64,000 nt of DNA, from the NCBI RefSeq assembly GCF_037975245.1, contig NC_092576.1, positions 20,585,611 through 20,649,610 on the forward strand, read 5' to 3'. The notes under the pieces were generated by a model. It did not search any database. It saw only the letters and a program-made list of their open reading frames with translations, and was not told the origin of the DNA. The position numbers were made by a program, and so were the translations under genes. Below, in pieces: positions 31,450 to 45,500 of this stretch. The DNA is from Apostichopus japonicus (Eukaryota; Echinodermata; Holothuroidea; Aspidochirotida; Stichopodidae). Within the stretch, counting starts at the first letter, position 1. Every line of letters starts with the position of its first letter.

Positions 31450-34400
31450 AGCATTCATCTGAACTGTAAAGACTTACTCGTTATTTTAACGGTAAAATCG
31501 CTGGCAGCAGGGGTGCCAACAGTTTGCCGTACATTTTACGGTGAAGAAGACAACCGTAAATTATACGGTGGACTGAATGAGGAAACCGTCAATTTTACGG
31601 TGGCAGGCACAGAGAGAAACCGTAAAATATACGTTTGACTGTCAAATAGAAACCGTAAATTCTACAATAGAATTACTGGCTGCAGCATGGTTGCCAACAG
31701 TTTAAGTTGACAGAATTCTATGGGGAAATGACTGACCAGATAATTAAGACAACGAAAGCTAACATTGATGATTTTGCTGTAACTTTATTTCTCTCCAATT
31801 CCATGCATGAAGTTAAAACGTTTTTTTTTTCTGCTGAATAATGAGATAAATAGTAATTGGATCAACTTTAAACAACGAATACAAATATCAAGTTATTATA
31901 TGCTTTTGCTCCTTAAACAGATATGGTTAGCTGTTTTGTCCATGTCGAAATCCCATGTACCGAGGAGTAGTAAGGAGGAAGCAATGAACTCAACAATCTG
32001 GTTTGAGCAATTGAACACAGTGGCGTAGGAAGGTACTTTTCAGTGGGGGGGGGGGCTGAACACTTATGGCCGACCAGGGGGAAGGGGTCTTGGGGGAGGG
32101 GGACACGTAGGGGAGGGGGTGTCCCCCTGCCCCTTTGGATTTTTTTTTCATTTCCACGTGGCCTCAGATGCAATTCGGTGCAATATAGCACACTTCAACG
32201 CCCACTCCATTTTGTAAATAATTTTGCATTTTCACCTGGCCTTAAATGCAATTTGGTGCTCCAAATGAGATTTGTTTCTCATTTGGAAATGAAAAAGGGG
32301 TTTTCTGACTTGCGGAGCGGGGGGGGGGGGAGGAAGGAATGATACTTCCGCCCCCCATATTTTTCACTGGGGGATGGTGCCCCCAGCCCCCCCCCCCCCA
32401 CCGGTACCTACCCCCTTGATTGATCATAGTTAGCAAAATTAAAATACAAAAAGAAGTGCATATTTCAATACAGAGCATGAGTGTGGTATGCTTTCAATTG
32501 ACGAAATCTGAAGATCTGTCTCTGAAGCTTAGAGTAGCATCCGTCTGCGAATTAGTTATGTAGAATTCTGCGCTGTTGCATATATCTGTACAGAGTTCTG
32601 TAAAGTTGATCCAACATGTATATTTATATAGGTTCTATACTTTTAAACTAGGGCTGATAGCTTCCCTGTTTGGACATTTTCAGCCATACCATGTCACTGA
32701 CACACAAACACTTGCTATTATTTTATTTCAATGTGCACCTTTAATACTTGCATAGGAAATGCTTCATTAATGACTAGTATTTTGCAACGAAATTATGATA
32801 TTATTTGCATATGTTGATTTGCAAGTTTAGCGTGCGCTTTTGTTTGAAAACCTCACCAAAAGATATCGCTTGAAAATAAGTATTTGACCGAGTGTGTTTA
32901 TAATCGGAAACTGCCAATTGCTGATTAGCTACATCCACAATCGGACCGATACTGAGTGATAACAATATAAGGTGCCATGTGAGCCGGGGTGTCAAAACCG
33001 AAAGTATCGAAAAATGGATATGTAAACCATCGTCAACATAACTGACCAACCAGAGCAGTCGGCACTGTCAATAGGATTTCATATATTTGCCGATTTATTG
33101 CGATATCGTTGAGGGTGAGAAATAAATTTGTGTACGATATCGGTATTTTTAAAATAACAAATACATAAATGTTCATTAATTTCATCTACTAAAAACAAAG
33201 TTTTGGGTTTTACATTATCTTGGGAGAATCAGATATTATAATACAGTATCGTTGGATCATAGATCATAAGGACGTTATATACACTGATTATGGCCAACAT
33301 TTTGTACTGGACTGATAAGAAATCTGAATACGTAATAAATTGGGCCAATGACTCACACATATTTGGCATGTTGGTCAACAAATTGTTGATAGCTTAAAGT
33401 GCTATTTGTAGTACCAGACCCATGTAGGTTTGGCACCATTTCTGATGCTGTTGTATGGTCATCTGGATCAAAGGTCTCATGAGCATTGGGGTCTTTCCAA
33501 TCCCTTCCCATGTATTCACTGTGCAAAACAATCATATGAAGCAATTTCAGCAAACTTGTATCTATAGCAGTCTGCACCGTACAATACGTACCTACACACG
33601 ATACATTGTTTCCTGATGATGTGCTGAGGTGTGAGCCTCCCTATATGGTGTGAGAACTGAAATGAAACTTTACCTTTGAATATATTCTAGCATGACTGAC
33701 TGATGTCTGATGTCAGAACAGCAGAACACAGCCATCAGCATAAAAACAGCTGCTTTGTCATATGTTGATATATTCTCCGTGACTACCAGCGTGTATTGCA
33801 AGCCACATGTGCGATAATTCGATAAACCGAGTTTATCGCCGTTAAACTCTGTTTTTTGATCGATAAACTGAGTTTATCGACCGGATAACCATGTTTTTCA
33901 CGATAAACTCAGTTTATCGAGCGAAAAGCAGAGTTGTTAAAGAAGTGAGGTATCTAAATCGATAATGTAAGTTTTTCGAGTCGATAAACTCAGTTTATCA
34001 GATTTTCTTGAGGAACTATGTATCCTAAAAAGGTATCCTAGCATAGGCTACAACACATCATACCGATGCCATAGCGTAAGCTATAGGCCTAGCCTAGCCT
34101 CAATTTCACAAACAAACAAAATTCTTAATTTCAGCGAATTACAGAATGTAACATACCTTCAACTGCCTGGGTTGTTTTTTGGGAGTAAGATTTCCAAAAG
34201 CCCCCCAAAAATGTGCGAAACTGGGAGGAGGATGTCAAAAGCTTAAAATATAACACAATTTGGTCAGCACATAGCTGAAATAGATTCAAACTCATGAAAT
34301 ATTACTCTGCTTGAATGTTAAAAGTTTAGGTTGCCTGCTGTATCGTTGCTAGTAATGTTTCAAGGTGCGTCAATTACGAAGGTGCGTCAATTATGAAGCC

Positions 34401-37400
34401 TTTTACTACAGTATACAAAGTACATATTGTACTATACCGTGCACAGCGCAAGCAAGCGACTGATCGACTACATTTACGCACATAAGTTAGGCGCCTAAAA
34501 TTACCATAGCCACATTGCAGGCAGTTGGAATTTTGCAAAGCCTCTCTTTATCTAATAAAGTTTTCACAAGTATCACATCTAAAATAGTTAATTTCTCCTC
34601 TAATAAAAGTCTGGTAGTTAACTTACGTTAGCTGTTCATGCAATGCTTAAAAAAGGACAGTCAAAGGATCAGGCGCGTAGCCAAGGGGGGGGGGGGTGCG
34701 AAGGGGGCGACTCCCCCCCCCCCCTTGAGCATATTCTTTGTATTATTATTTTTATATTGCTAGTAATTTCAATATAAAAAAAAGGTTAGATGCAACTAAC
34801 AAGGCCTGGGAAGTGCCGTTTCCAGCGATCTGGGAGGCATTTCGGCTAAAAATTGTTTGTACGCTTCGCGCGCCAACTCATGGTGACACTTCGCGCGCCA
34901 ACACATGGTGGCGCTACGCGCGCCAACACATGGTGGCGCTACGCTTAGATAGTTTGACTACAAGCCCCCTCCCTTGGCAAATTCCTCGCTACGCGCCTGC
35001 CAAGGATAAGTATACTTTTTGTTGATGTGGAGTTGCGTAAGCAGTACTAAAACCAGTACATAGCGGATAAATTAACATAAAATAGTACTTGAAGGTATAC
35101 GGTACCTGTTTAATTTTTCTGTTATGCCTACAGGGGAAGATAAAAACCGACGAATACGATCACTGAGCTCGTCTGACGGCTGTGATAAGATTATTTTCTG
35201 AGTTGTCTTAGTTTCTTCTCTCTGTGGAAAACCCAGTTCATATCTCCTTTTATCTCGTAACTTTCTCTTCCGTTCGTCTTCCTTCAGTTGACCAGATTTG
35301 TCCAGTAAGGGTCCTCTGAATGTGTTCCGCAGGTCTAACTTAGCAGTCATCATTTCTATTTGTTCTCGATCAACAGGGTTCGGACGATGGCGTCGAAGAG
35401 AGTCAACTATTTGATGAAAGTCATCTTCCTGGCGATAATGAAACGAACACTGTATTTACATGTAGGCATATTAGATGGTTGGCGATGTATGTATATGCGG
35501 TACTCTAATTTATTTACGAAATGTGACAATATATATTGAAAAGTTAAGATTCCCTGACGATATGGTTCATATCAAGTTCCTGAGCGCGATCATCGTTTCG
35601 CGTAATGGGTGTCTATGATACAATTTGCTTGTGATGGAGGCGTGCTTTGCACACGGTTAATTTTTACATAGATAACGGACTATCAGTGATTATTTTGCCG
35701 TGCCCACATGAGCTGTACATTGCGACTATAGTAATAAAACAGCATAGTACCTTATATGTGCAATGATATACAACACAGTGCCATATGCGTGTAATGATAT
35801 ACAACACAGTGCCATATGTGTGTAATGATATACAACACAGTGCCATATGTGTGTAATGATATACAACACAGTGCCATATGTGTGTAATGATATACAACAC
35901 AGTGCCATATGTGTGTAATGATATACAACACAGTGCCATATGCGTGTAATGATATACAACACAGTGCCATATGTGTGCAATGATATACAGCACAGTGCCA
36001 TATGTGTGTAATGATATACAACACAGTGCCATATGTGTGTAATGATATACAACACGGTGCCATATGTGTGTAATGACATAAAACACAGTGCCATATGTGT
36101 GCAATGACATACAATACAGTGCCATATGTGTGTAATGATATACAACACAGTGCCATATGTGTGTAATGATATACAACACGGTGCCATATGTGTGTAATGA
36201 CATAAAACACAGTGCCATATGTGTGCAATGACATACAATACAGTGCCATATGTGTGTAATGATATACAACACAGTGCCATATGTGTGCAATGACCAGTGG
36301 CGGAGAAACAGGGGGGTTGGGGGGGTTTTAACCCCCCCCCCCACTTTTTGAAGAGGGGGTTGGCCCACACAATTAACCCCCCCTAGTTTTTGCCAGTAAT
36401 GTTCTGTTATAGCCTATGTTATGTGCTCCAAATGGCATAATAAATCAAATTATTAAATTTGAAATTGTTAAAGTCATTTCAACCTGTTACCTGGTAGGCT
36501 ACATCAACAATTAACGACCGAAAACCGAGTTAGAATTGACCGACACATTATTTCTAGCCCCTTTCCCCCACCTTGCGCATTGGAACTTGTAGCTCATAGC
36601 GCTAACTTCACCCACAACAGAAATACACAAAATAACGTTTTGTTGCTGTTGAATAGCTTTGGAACTGTATACACTTGCCAACTTCAACGAGGTGAAGGAA
36701 GGAAAAGAAAAAGAAGAAAGAGAGAAAAGGACCAAAGGATGGAGTAGAAAATACGGCAAGAAAACGGAAAGAGGAAGAGGAACAGTGACAAAATTATTCG
36801 AATTTGTAAAGCAAACAGCAGATATCACATCATATCAGTGAGCATGAAAATGGCGTTCCACGATAAACAGCCTCCAAACCATGGGCGCAGATCCTGGTGA
36901 GGACAGCGGGACGCTTCCCCACCAACTTTTTCAGTAGTGGGGACATGATATACCGTGTCCCCACCAATTTGTCTTTGCATTTCAAGTTCCCCTGTATGGA
37001 ACTTTGGCGCAGTTTGATCCAGCATTGTGCAAATGACATGCAGCAGTTCTCATTTTGTTGTATTTTATCCACAGTTGTTAAATATAGGACGGAAATCGCA
37101 TCAGCGGCAGTCTATATTTGTTTTCTGGGAGAGGACCCCAAACCCATCGTATATACAAAAGTCTACTTGGATTATTTGTCCCCTGATTTTCTTTCTGCAG
37201 ACGCCCATGTATTTCTCCAAACTAAATTTCTAAGCAATGAGATCTAAAACTTAAGGAGGTTTAGGAGCATCATTAGGTCTGGGAAGTGTTATTTCCGGCG
37301 ATCTGGGAGGTATATTTGCCCCAAAAAATCGTACGCTACGCGCGAACCCATGGTCGCGCTCCGCTTAGATAGTGTCATAGAACAGACACGCGTCCCCACC

Positions 37401-39495
37401 ATTATCCAAGACTGATCTGCGCCCATGGTCAAAACTGTCGATGTGTGTAGTATTCGGTTTCGGAAATATCTGGTATATTTTTATTTCCTTCAACGAAATT
37501 TTTTAGTAGCCGTCTGAATTTTCGAAAATTCCCTAACCAACATTCTTCATCGTACTTCATCATACTCGTGCAATTTGGACCCGTCTGTTAGGGTTTGAAG
37601 GAGGTTTTTCTATATCGGTTGTCCATAGATGATATTTTGTGCAACATTATGGGTATGTTTTGAAGTGAATTTATTCACGAGAATTGTGAATTTTCAAATT
37701 CTGAACCGTGGGGCTGACGGATATTGTGGGCCGCGATGAAGAATCACCTACAAAAGCAATGATCCACAGGATATGTGATGAAGTCGAACATGATGTGTGA
37801 CTGGTGACAATCTTCAAAAAGGTTATAGATGAGAAAAAAAGTATTTGGAAAAAACTTGGTTGTCAGGCAAAAGTGTACATATGGTTGGTCAGTTTCAAGC
37901 CATTTCAAGTGCCATTTCCGGTGATCTGGGGGTACCAAAACCAGAAATTTTCTTGTACGCTGCGCGCCAACCAATGGTGGCGCTCCGCTTAGATAGTAAT
38001 ACGCGCCCCCCGGGTTAGAAAATCCTGCATACACCCCTGGTTAAATCCAGCTTTTCAAGGCCTGGGCAGTGCCATTTACTGCAATCTGGGAGGCAATATT
38101 TGCCAAAAAATTCTTGTGCACTTCGCGCCAACTTATGGTGGCGCTCCACTTAGATAGTGAGCCAGCAATTATGACTTTTTATTTCATCAATGGCCTGCAA
38201 CCCCCCCCCACTTCTGACAAGAAATCTCCGCCACTGGCAATGACATACAACAAAGTGCTATATGTGTGTAATGATATACAACACAGTGCCATATGTGTGT
38301 AATGATATACAACACGGTGCCATATGTGTGTAATGACATAAAACACAGTGCCATATGTGTGCAATGACATACAACACAGTGCTATATGTGTGTAATGATA
38401 TACAACACAGTGCCATATGTGTGTAATGATATACAACACAGTGCCATATGTGTGTAATGATATACAACACGGTGCCATATGTGTGTAATGATATACAACG
38501 CAGTGCCTATTATGTGTGCAATGATATACAACACGGTGCCATATGTGTGTAATGATATACAACGCAGTGCCTATCATGTGTGCAATGATATACAGCACAG
38601 TGCCATATGTGTGTAATGATATACAACACAGTGCCATATGTGTGCAATGATATACAGCACAGTGCCATATGTGTGTAATGATATACAACACGGTGCAATA
38701 TGTGTGTAATGATATACAACACGGTGCCATATGTGTGTAATGATATACAACACAGTGCCATATGTGTGCAATGATATACAGCACAGTGCCATATGTGTGT
38801 AATGATATACAACACGGTGCAATATGTGTGTAATGATATACAACACAGTGCCACATATTGATTGTTGACAGCGCGCTGTCAAAAACGTCACTATTACAAT
38901 TACTGTGCCTTTAAATCCGTCATACAGAACACTTCCTTTAAAGCGACCATGCATGCTCTCAAAAGTTGGACAACCGTTTCATTGCTAGTGGCAATCGCCC
39001 CCCCCCCCCGCCCTTCCACTTAATTTATCAGACAACCAAGATTGGTCACTGGGCGAAACTTTTAGCCTATATACCTGTTTTGAAGCCATCCAGACTCTCA
39101 CACATATGGACCTATTGTGAACCTCCGAAGTATTTGGATAGACGTTATAGAGAAAGATATTTGGACCATCTAGGGACAAGAGAGATAACATTTGCAGTTT
39201 TTATATCTGGTGCACTCACTTACCATCCATTGACTACCCACACGTCTTCGTTGTGACATTAGCTTCTGTTCGACCAATAGCTTCATCTGTTTATATGTCT
39301 CCGTATTTCGTTTGAAAAACAACTTTGTGAAGCTCCTCAAATCTATGGTGTACAGTTCACATTCACTTTGGGCTTTGGCATCAAGTATATAGCATGGGCG
39401 ACATGCCAAAACTTCCAAGTCACCTTTAAGAAGTAAAACGTAGCATTTCATTCAAAAAAAAAAAAAAATAAATAAATATATATATATATATATTT

Positions 39496-39535
<40 letters not shown>

Positions 39536-42500
39536 ATATATATATACATTGGTATATTTGTTTACTTCAACGCATGATAGCTGGGACTTAGGTTTACCTC
39601 GGGGATAGGTTTACCTGACACCAGGTAAACCTAAGTCTAGGGTCTTCTTGTTCAATCAATTTCACTTCCTTTGAGGAATGATTATTTCGAGTTAAGAGAA
39701 AACCTCATAAACTTATCAATTCCGAAGTTACAAAAAAAAAATCGTTCATTTAAAGGGTAAAATATCCCCTCAAAAGTGGAGGTAATTCCGAAGGGTATAT
39801 AACAGAATTACGAACATGGTATATATGTTGATCCCAACTTTACACCTCGATTTTGACCAAATGCGGCTATATATAGTTCCGAAACTTACAGGTTCCTCTA
39901 ATTACACTGAAATCTTCGTGTTTGTATGTTTTCTTCCATTAATTTGGGATATTTAAGAAAATAAGAGTTTCTATTTTAACTGGCAAATTTACACGTAACG
40001 AAACAACGCCCCCATATATAAGCAGTTCTTTCTGTGTTCGGTGGCAGGGCAGTCGATCGGATCGTATCGTTGCTATCCCAATAGCCTACATTCAACGTTA
40101 CTTTATGTGGGCCTAGCCATGTAGTCTACGAAGGAAAGTGCCGCAGGTTACCGTAAACGACGTTGCCCATTTGAAGTTGGCTTTTGGAACTTTGGTGGAG
40201 TATATGCATTGTAAGTAAATTTCCTTAAAAGTGTTCCGGATATATTAATAACATTTAGAGTAAATACCTTCATGCTGAACACAAATAAAGTAAGACCATG
40301 GTTAGAGTTAGAGTAGACTAGCCTAGGCCTAACGTTAGCCCTAAATTGGACCTAGGCTATCAGTATTACTGGCTATGGTAAATCACAGCTGCCTGCTACT
40401 GCCTTTGCTGATACTCGGAATATAAAATATGATAAATAAATTAAAGTATATACTTGTAACAGACTGGTCAACCTACACATTTTGCAGCCTGGTGATCTTC
40501 CAGATCTTTTAAAGTAAAGGCTTAATAATTGACGCACCTCCAAATATTACTAGGCCTACTAGTACTAATATTACTATACTAGCCTACTACTACTGTTGCT
40601 AGTACTAGCAACTATACAGCAGGCAACCATAACTTTTTGCAGCCAAGCAGAGTTAAATATTTCATGAGTTTGAATCCATTTCAGGTATATGCTGATCAAA
40701 TTGTGTTTGTGCATGTTTTGGGGCATTTGGAAATCTTACTCCCTAAAAATAACCAAAATTAGGCCTACCTCAATATTATACCACTAATCTCTGGGACCTG
40801 ACCTTTCTGAGGTCAGAGGCTCAGAGAGATAGAAAATTTATTGTCCATTTCAGAAAATCCAAATTACCTCAGAGCATAGCAAACAGCATCCAAAGATAAT
40901 GGATGTTTACTTAGGCCTTCACTACAGTAAGCTTATCGACAGATGTGTCAATTTAGGGGTATGAAAGAACTTGCATTCGTGCGATGCAATTTTGAACCAT
41001 TTCACAAAATATAAATCTTTGGGTATGTCTCAATCTCTCTGCCATAAAATAAGGCAGTCAGAAAGTCACAACTCCACAAAAACAGATACACAAGCAAACG
41101 GAACACTACAGTAACAGAAAGGCCCTGATAGATTCCATAAACGAGTTACAAAAGTAAAAAATGTGAAAACGTTTCCCGTCTCAGTACAATATTCATCCCC
41201 ACAATATTCTCTATATGTGTAAGTGTGCATCACTTAGCCCTGTGTGTACAGTAGTAGTGGTGTGTCATTGGTTCTGATTCAGAGAAGTACAGTAAGTCAC
41301 ATAGGGCCTCAGTGTAGCAGTGTACAACAATTTTTTGTAACATGAGTTTTTTTCCCCTGCACCTATGGGATGAATCATGGCTGAAGGTAAACAATTGAGT
41401 ATTCATTTTAGAATAACAACGCAATCATGGCTAAGTAATTTAGGCATTTTGATATTAACGTTATGATGTGGGTAGTGTTAATAGTGCTGAAGTAATAGCT
41501 TGATCAAAAGTATTCCTCAAAGTCCCACAATGCCTTCACAGGGTGACCTACTGTACAGTCACTTGAGCACTTAGGAGTTTTTGCGAAAAGAGCAAATTCC
41601 TTGTCCAAAATTGCTAGGTTTGATCCAGTTTTACGGAGTCCCATAACAAAAAAACACAGTCTGTGATATATCAATGGAAAAGTGTAAAGATTCAATGTAA
41701 CATATTTGAAAGGATTAGAGTATGTTGAAAAACCACCAGCTATGCATTTTAAGGAAATAACAGTACCTCATTGAACCTTGCATTGTGTTCACACTAATGA
41801 GTTATGAAATTGTTATCTGTGTCTTCATCATTAAAAGCTATTAATTAGGTTGATCAATGGTCTCACATATTAGTGCAATCACAGAGGTTAAATTTCAATC
41901 AGGTTATAATGCCAAGGGAATCCAGACCTACTTCATAAAAAATAAAAAAAATTCATGGCTCCTATAAAAATCATTCATGATAAAAACCTGCATACATACA
42001 GTATGTGCAACTAAAGTAGTTTCATATTGGGTATCATGTCCAAATAAAAGCTCTTGATTGTATTCAGTTTTCATACTTTTAAAAATGACCATCTGTGTGC
42101 AGTAATTTGGTATTAGTAAGTAACATGAAAATGCACAAGACTAATGTTCAACAGGCACTAAATAGTTCTCATGTCCATAGCACAAACCAGGGAGTTGTTC
42201 CATTACAACTCCCTGCACGAACAGGCTATTATGATCAGAGTTGTTATGGAACAAATAAAACTCCCTTGTATGATGTTAGCACTGTACTGTGTGACAAAAC
42301 ACTTAAATGCATGCATGTGGTAACATGTTGCTATGATCCGATACTAGCTGGTTGGGTGTATAAATAGATCACCATTATGCAAACTGCACTGCACATGGTT
42401 TCCATTATGTAATAAGTTTCATTTTATGAATTTGTCAATTTGACATGTATGCTACTGTATATGTGTAGGCTGCATGTACAACTTATTGTATCTTAATAAT

Positions 42501-45500
42501 ATACAGCAAAAAACTATTGAGAACTGTGATAAACAACATTTTCAAAGTGACAGTTGGGGATCTAAAAAGACCACTGAAAGCCTTCTGTAGCGATATAACA
42601 TGATACTAAACATTATGTATCTCTGCAAGCTAGTGTACCCTGCTTTGAGATGTATGGTTTAAATAAGGTTTTCACAAGTTTGCCCTGTTGACCCAACCAC
42701 TGGCCTAGACATACCAATAAATAGATCTATCCATGCTTCAAATTGAGTTTTCACAATTTGACCATTTTTACCTAAAGTACCTTTGACCTTCACCAAAAAC
42801 AATAGGCTTCTTGTACTTGTGATGCATCTATACATACATACTGTACCAAATATGAGATCTGTCCAATAAAGCTTACTGTCATGAGAAACTGTGTTTACAA
42901 GCTAGGATCACAAACACAGTACTCCTACCAATACACACGCACACATATGCCATCGTGAGTGGAAAGTTTCAACATCATTGAAACCAAACATTAAAAATGA
43001 ACTCAGTCATAATGCCAAAGTCTGTGTACACGATTAGTCCTGAGCTTAAACCCCAAATGATACGTTGAGGGACTAAATGTACCGGTATACATAGTCTAGG
43101 GTGCATGCAATTTTTAAGTAAATGAACTGCATGCGAGATGAGGCATTGAACCATGCATGAATACTCAGTCAATCTCTTGAAGCGATTGCATGCTAAATTC
43201 CTGGGTACAACTTACATACCAAATAATAGATCAATATTCAAACTTAGTAGTGTGGCATTTTTCTCAATTGTTGCATATGCGGTTTCCATGAAAAAAGTGA
43301 TAGCTAAATTAACTAAACTGACATGAATATTGGACAACATGTACACTAAGTATTGACATCAAATAGGGAACTGCACTGTCAAGACTTCCACTTGCAATTT
43401 ATGAAACAATTATCTGGACTTATTTATGTTCATTCTCTTGTCAGAAAAGATGGCTTAAATTTGGCACAATTTGAGGAATGCATGAATGCAGAATGAGAAC
43501 ACCACAGCAGATATGCTCCACTTTATTGCAAGAAGTACAGGGCTGCAATTTCAAGGTCGACGCAGGATATCAAAATACTGTAACTTTGAGCTGCTGGTTC
43601 ATGCTGACCATGGGATGCAGCGAGCAATGGCTTATATGGAAATAAGGAGCTCCCACAAGCATATAGTGCAAACATCCCCAGTTGTCTTTAATATTCAGTA
43701 AGTATTGACTGTGAGATATATTTTAAATCCCTATGACCTGAAGTTAGTTTTCTAAAGCCTTACCTTTAATATCCTCTAAGTCTGATCAACACGCACTATA
43801 CATAATATAAATTTACTGTACTAAGTTTCAACACGAACAAAGATGATGAAAATTTGCTATTTATTTTCAAAAACTGTAAACGATCTAAGGCAACGGCTAA
43901 CAAATTAATGTAAGAAAGACTTTCCACTTCCCACCAAGTCCACTGCCAAACCTTTTGTTTTACTTTGCTACTTCCACCATCATAGAATGTTATCAGAATT
44001 GAAATGACTTTATGTGTAGTCTTTGAAAACCAAATGTACTGTAAATCTGCCATCTGGCAGGCTGGACTGAATTGTAGGTAGGATTGTGAAGCAAAGACTT
44101 GAGGTGTTAACACACCATCACATTTTAACCTTGATTATGATGTGTTTATTTGTACCTTTTGCAACAATGTCAATATCAAAATGTGAGGCTTTAAAAAATA
44201 TTTACATAGAATTTACTTCAGTGAAACTTTGACATATGATTGAAATGTTGTTTTGGTTTGTTGTAGGTTAACAAGAGCTGGTGGAATTTCTCCACAAGAG
44301 AAGGAAGTACTGTCATCAATAAAATCTGCAGACAGAAGAATATTTTTACTGAAGATCAAAATTTTCAATGAAAGGAAAGGCTTTCGATTAAAATCGGACA
44401 AACAACTTCTGTAGATACAATGAGGACTAGATTTATATGTCATTGCTTGGAGCCAGGTAACGGTGCATTCTATGAGTTTGAATTTTTCTTTTTAGTTTCT
44501 GGACAGGTATATGACATGCAGCATACAAATTAAAATTTGTTAATGAATTTTCTTCCTTCACAGCATCATAAAATTCATTATTAATAATCCATTTATACAA
44601 ATTCTTATGTTGCTGTATTTGAGAATAATTTTCGTTAGTAAAACAAAGATTTTAATCATATTCATTGCATTAACTATTATTCATGTAACTCCCTTACTTC
44701 GATGTATCAAATAAAACATTGTTTCACCAATCCATTATTCCAGTTGTTATACTGCTGGGAGGGGAGACACCAAGGTCTTTTAATACTTCAGTTACCCAAT
44801 TAATGCTAACTAGATGCTCAATAATGCTTCCCACAATGGGGATTTTGGGTCTAGCAAACCTTAAGTCTAGTGGACCCTCAATGTAATGGGCATCCTCCCC
44901 CCCCCCCATGTTGGTACTGCATGTGGTATACTTTTGTTAGTGAAACTAAGAGTTTCATCCTAGTCATTACATTGAGGGATGCTCTTTATTAAACTCCCTT
45001 ACTTCACTGCAGCGTATTGGTAATCAACTATTCTAGTTGTAATGTTGCTAGTACTGTATTTGAGAATCCTTTTGTTAGTGAAACGAAGAGTTTAATGCTA
45101 TCCATTACATTTAGGAGTACTCTCTAAGTGTCTATCTTCACAACATCATATAATAAATTATTAACAATCCATTATCTCTTTATATTTATGACAGAGCTGT
45201 AGTCGAGTCCAATTAGCCAGAGTCCGAGTCCATCTGGTCTGAGCCAAATACAAGACCCCTCAATTCCGAGCCGACTCCAGATACCAAAGATCACCTTCGG
45301 TAAAAATTCTTGAACTGTTATGATAATTATGCACCCAGGAGGAAATTTACCTCATGCTATAATTTTTTCGGACCAGATAAGTGGCAGCAAGCTCTTCCTG
45401 GTTCATAAATGTTATAAAACTACTGGGAGGGGAGTCACCAAGGTCCTTCAGTACTTTCAGTTACCCAATAAATGCTAACTAGACGCTCAATAATGCTTCC

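Noticed and set aside
35664-38856. Overlapping [11 protein letters not shown]-type open frames, minus strand
   Set aside because: A 31-bp repeat without stops opens all three frames at once; this is repeat sequence, not a protein family.
41504-41695. Minus-strand open frame ([15 protein letters not shown]...) as an extra CNBD2-like exon
   Set aside because: No splice borders of fitting phase, and exons c and d already join in phase across the cNMP fold.
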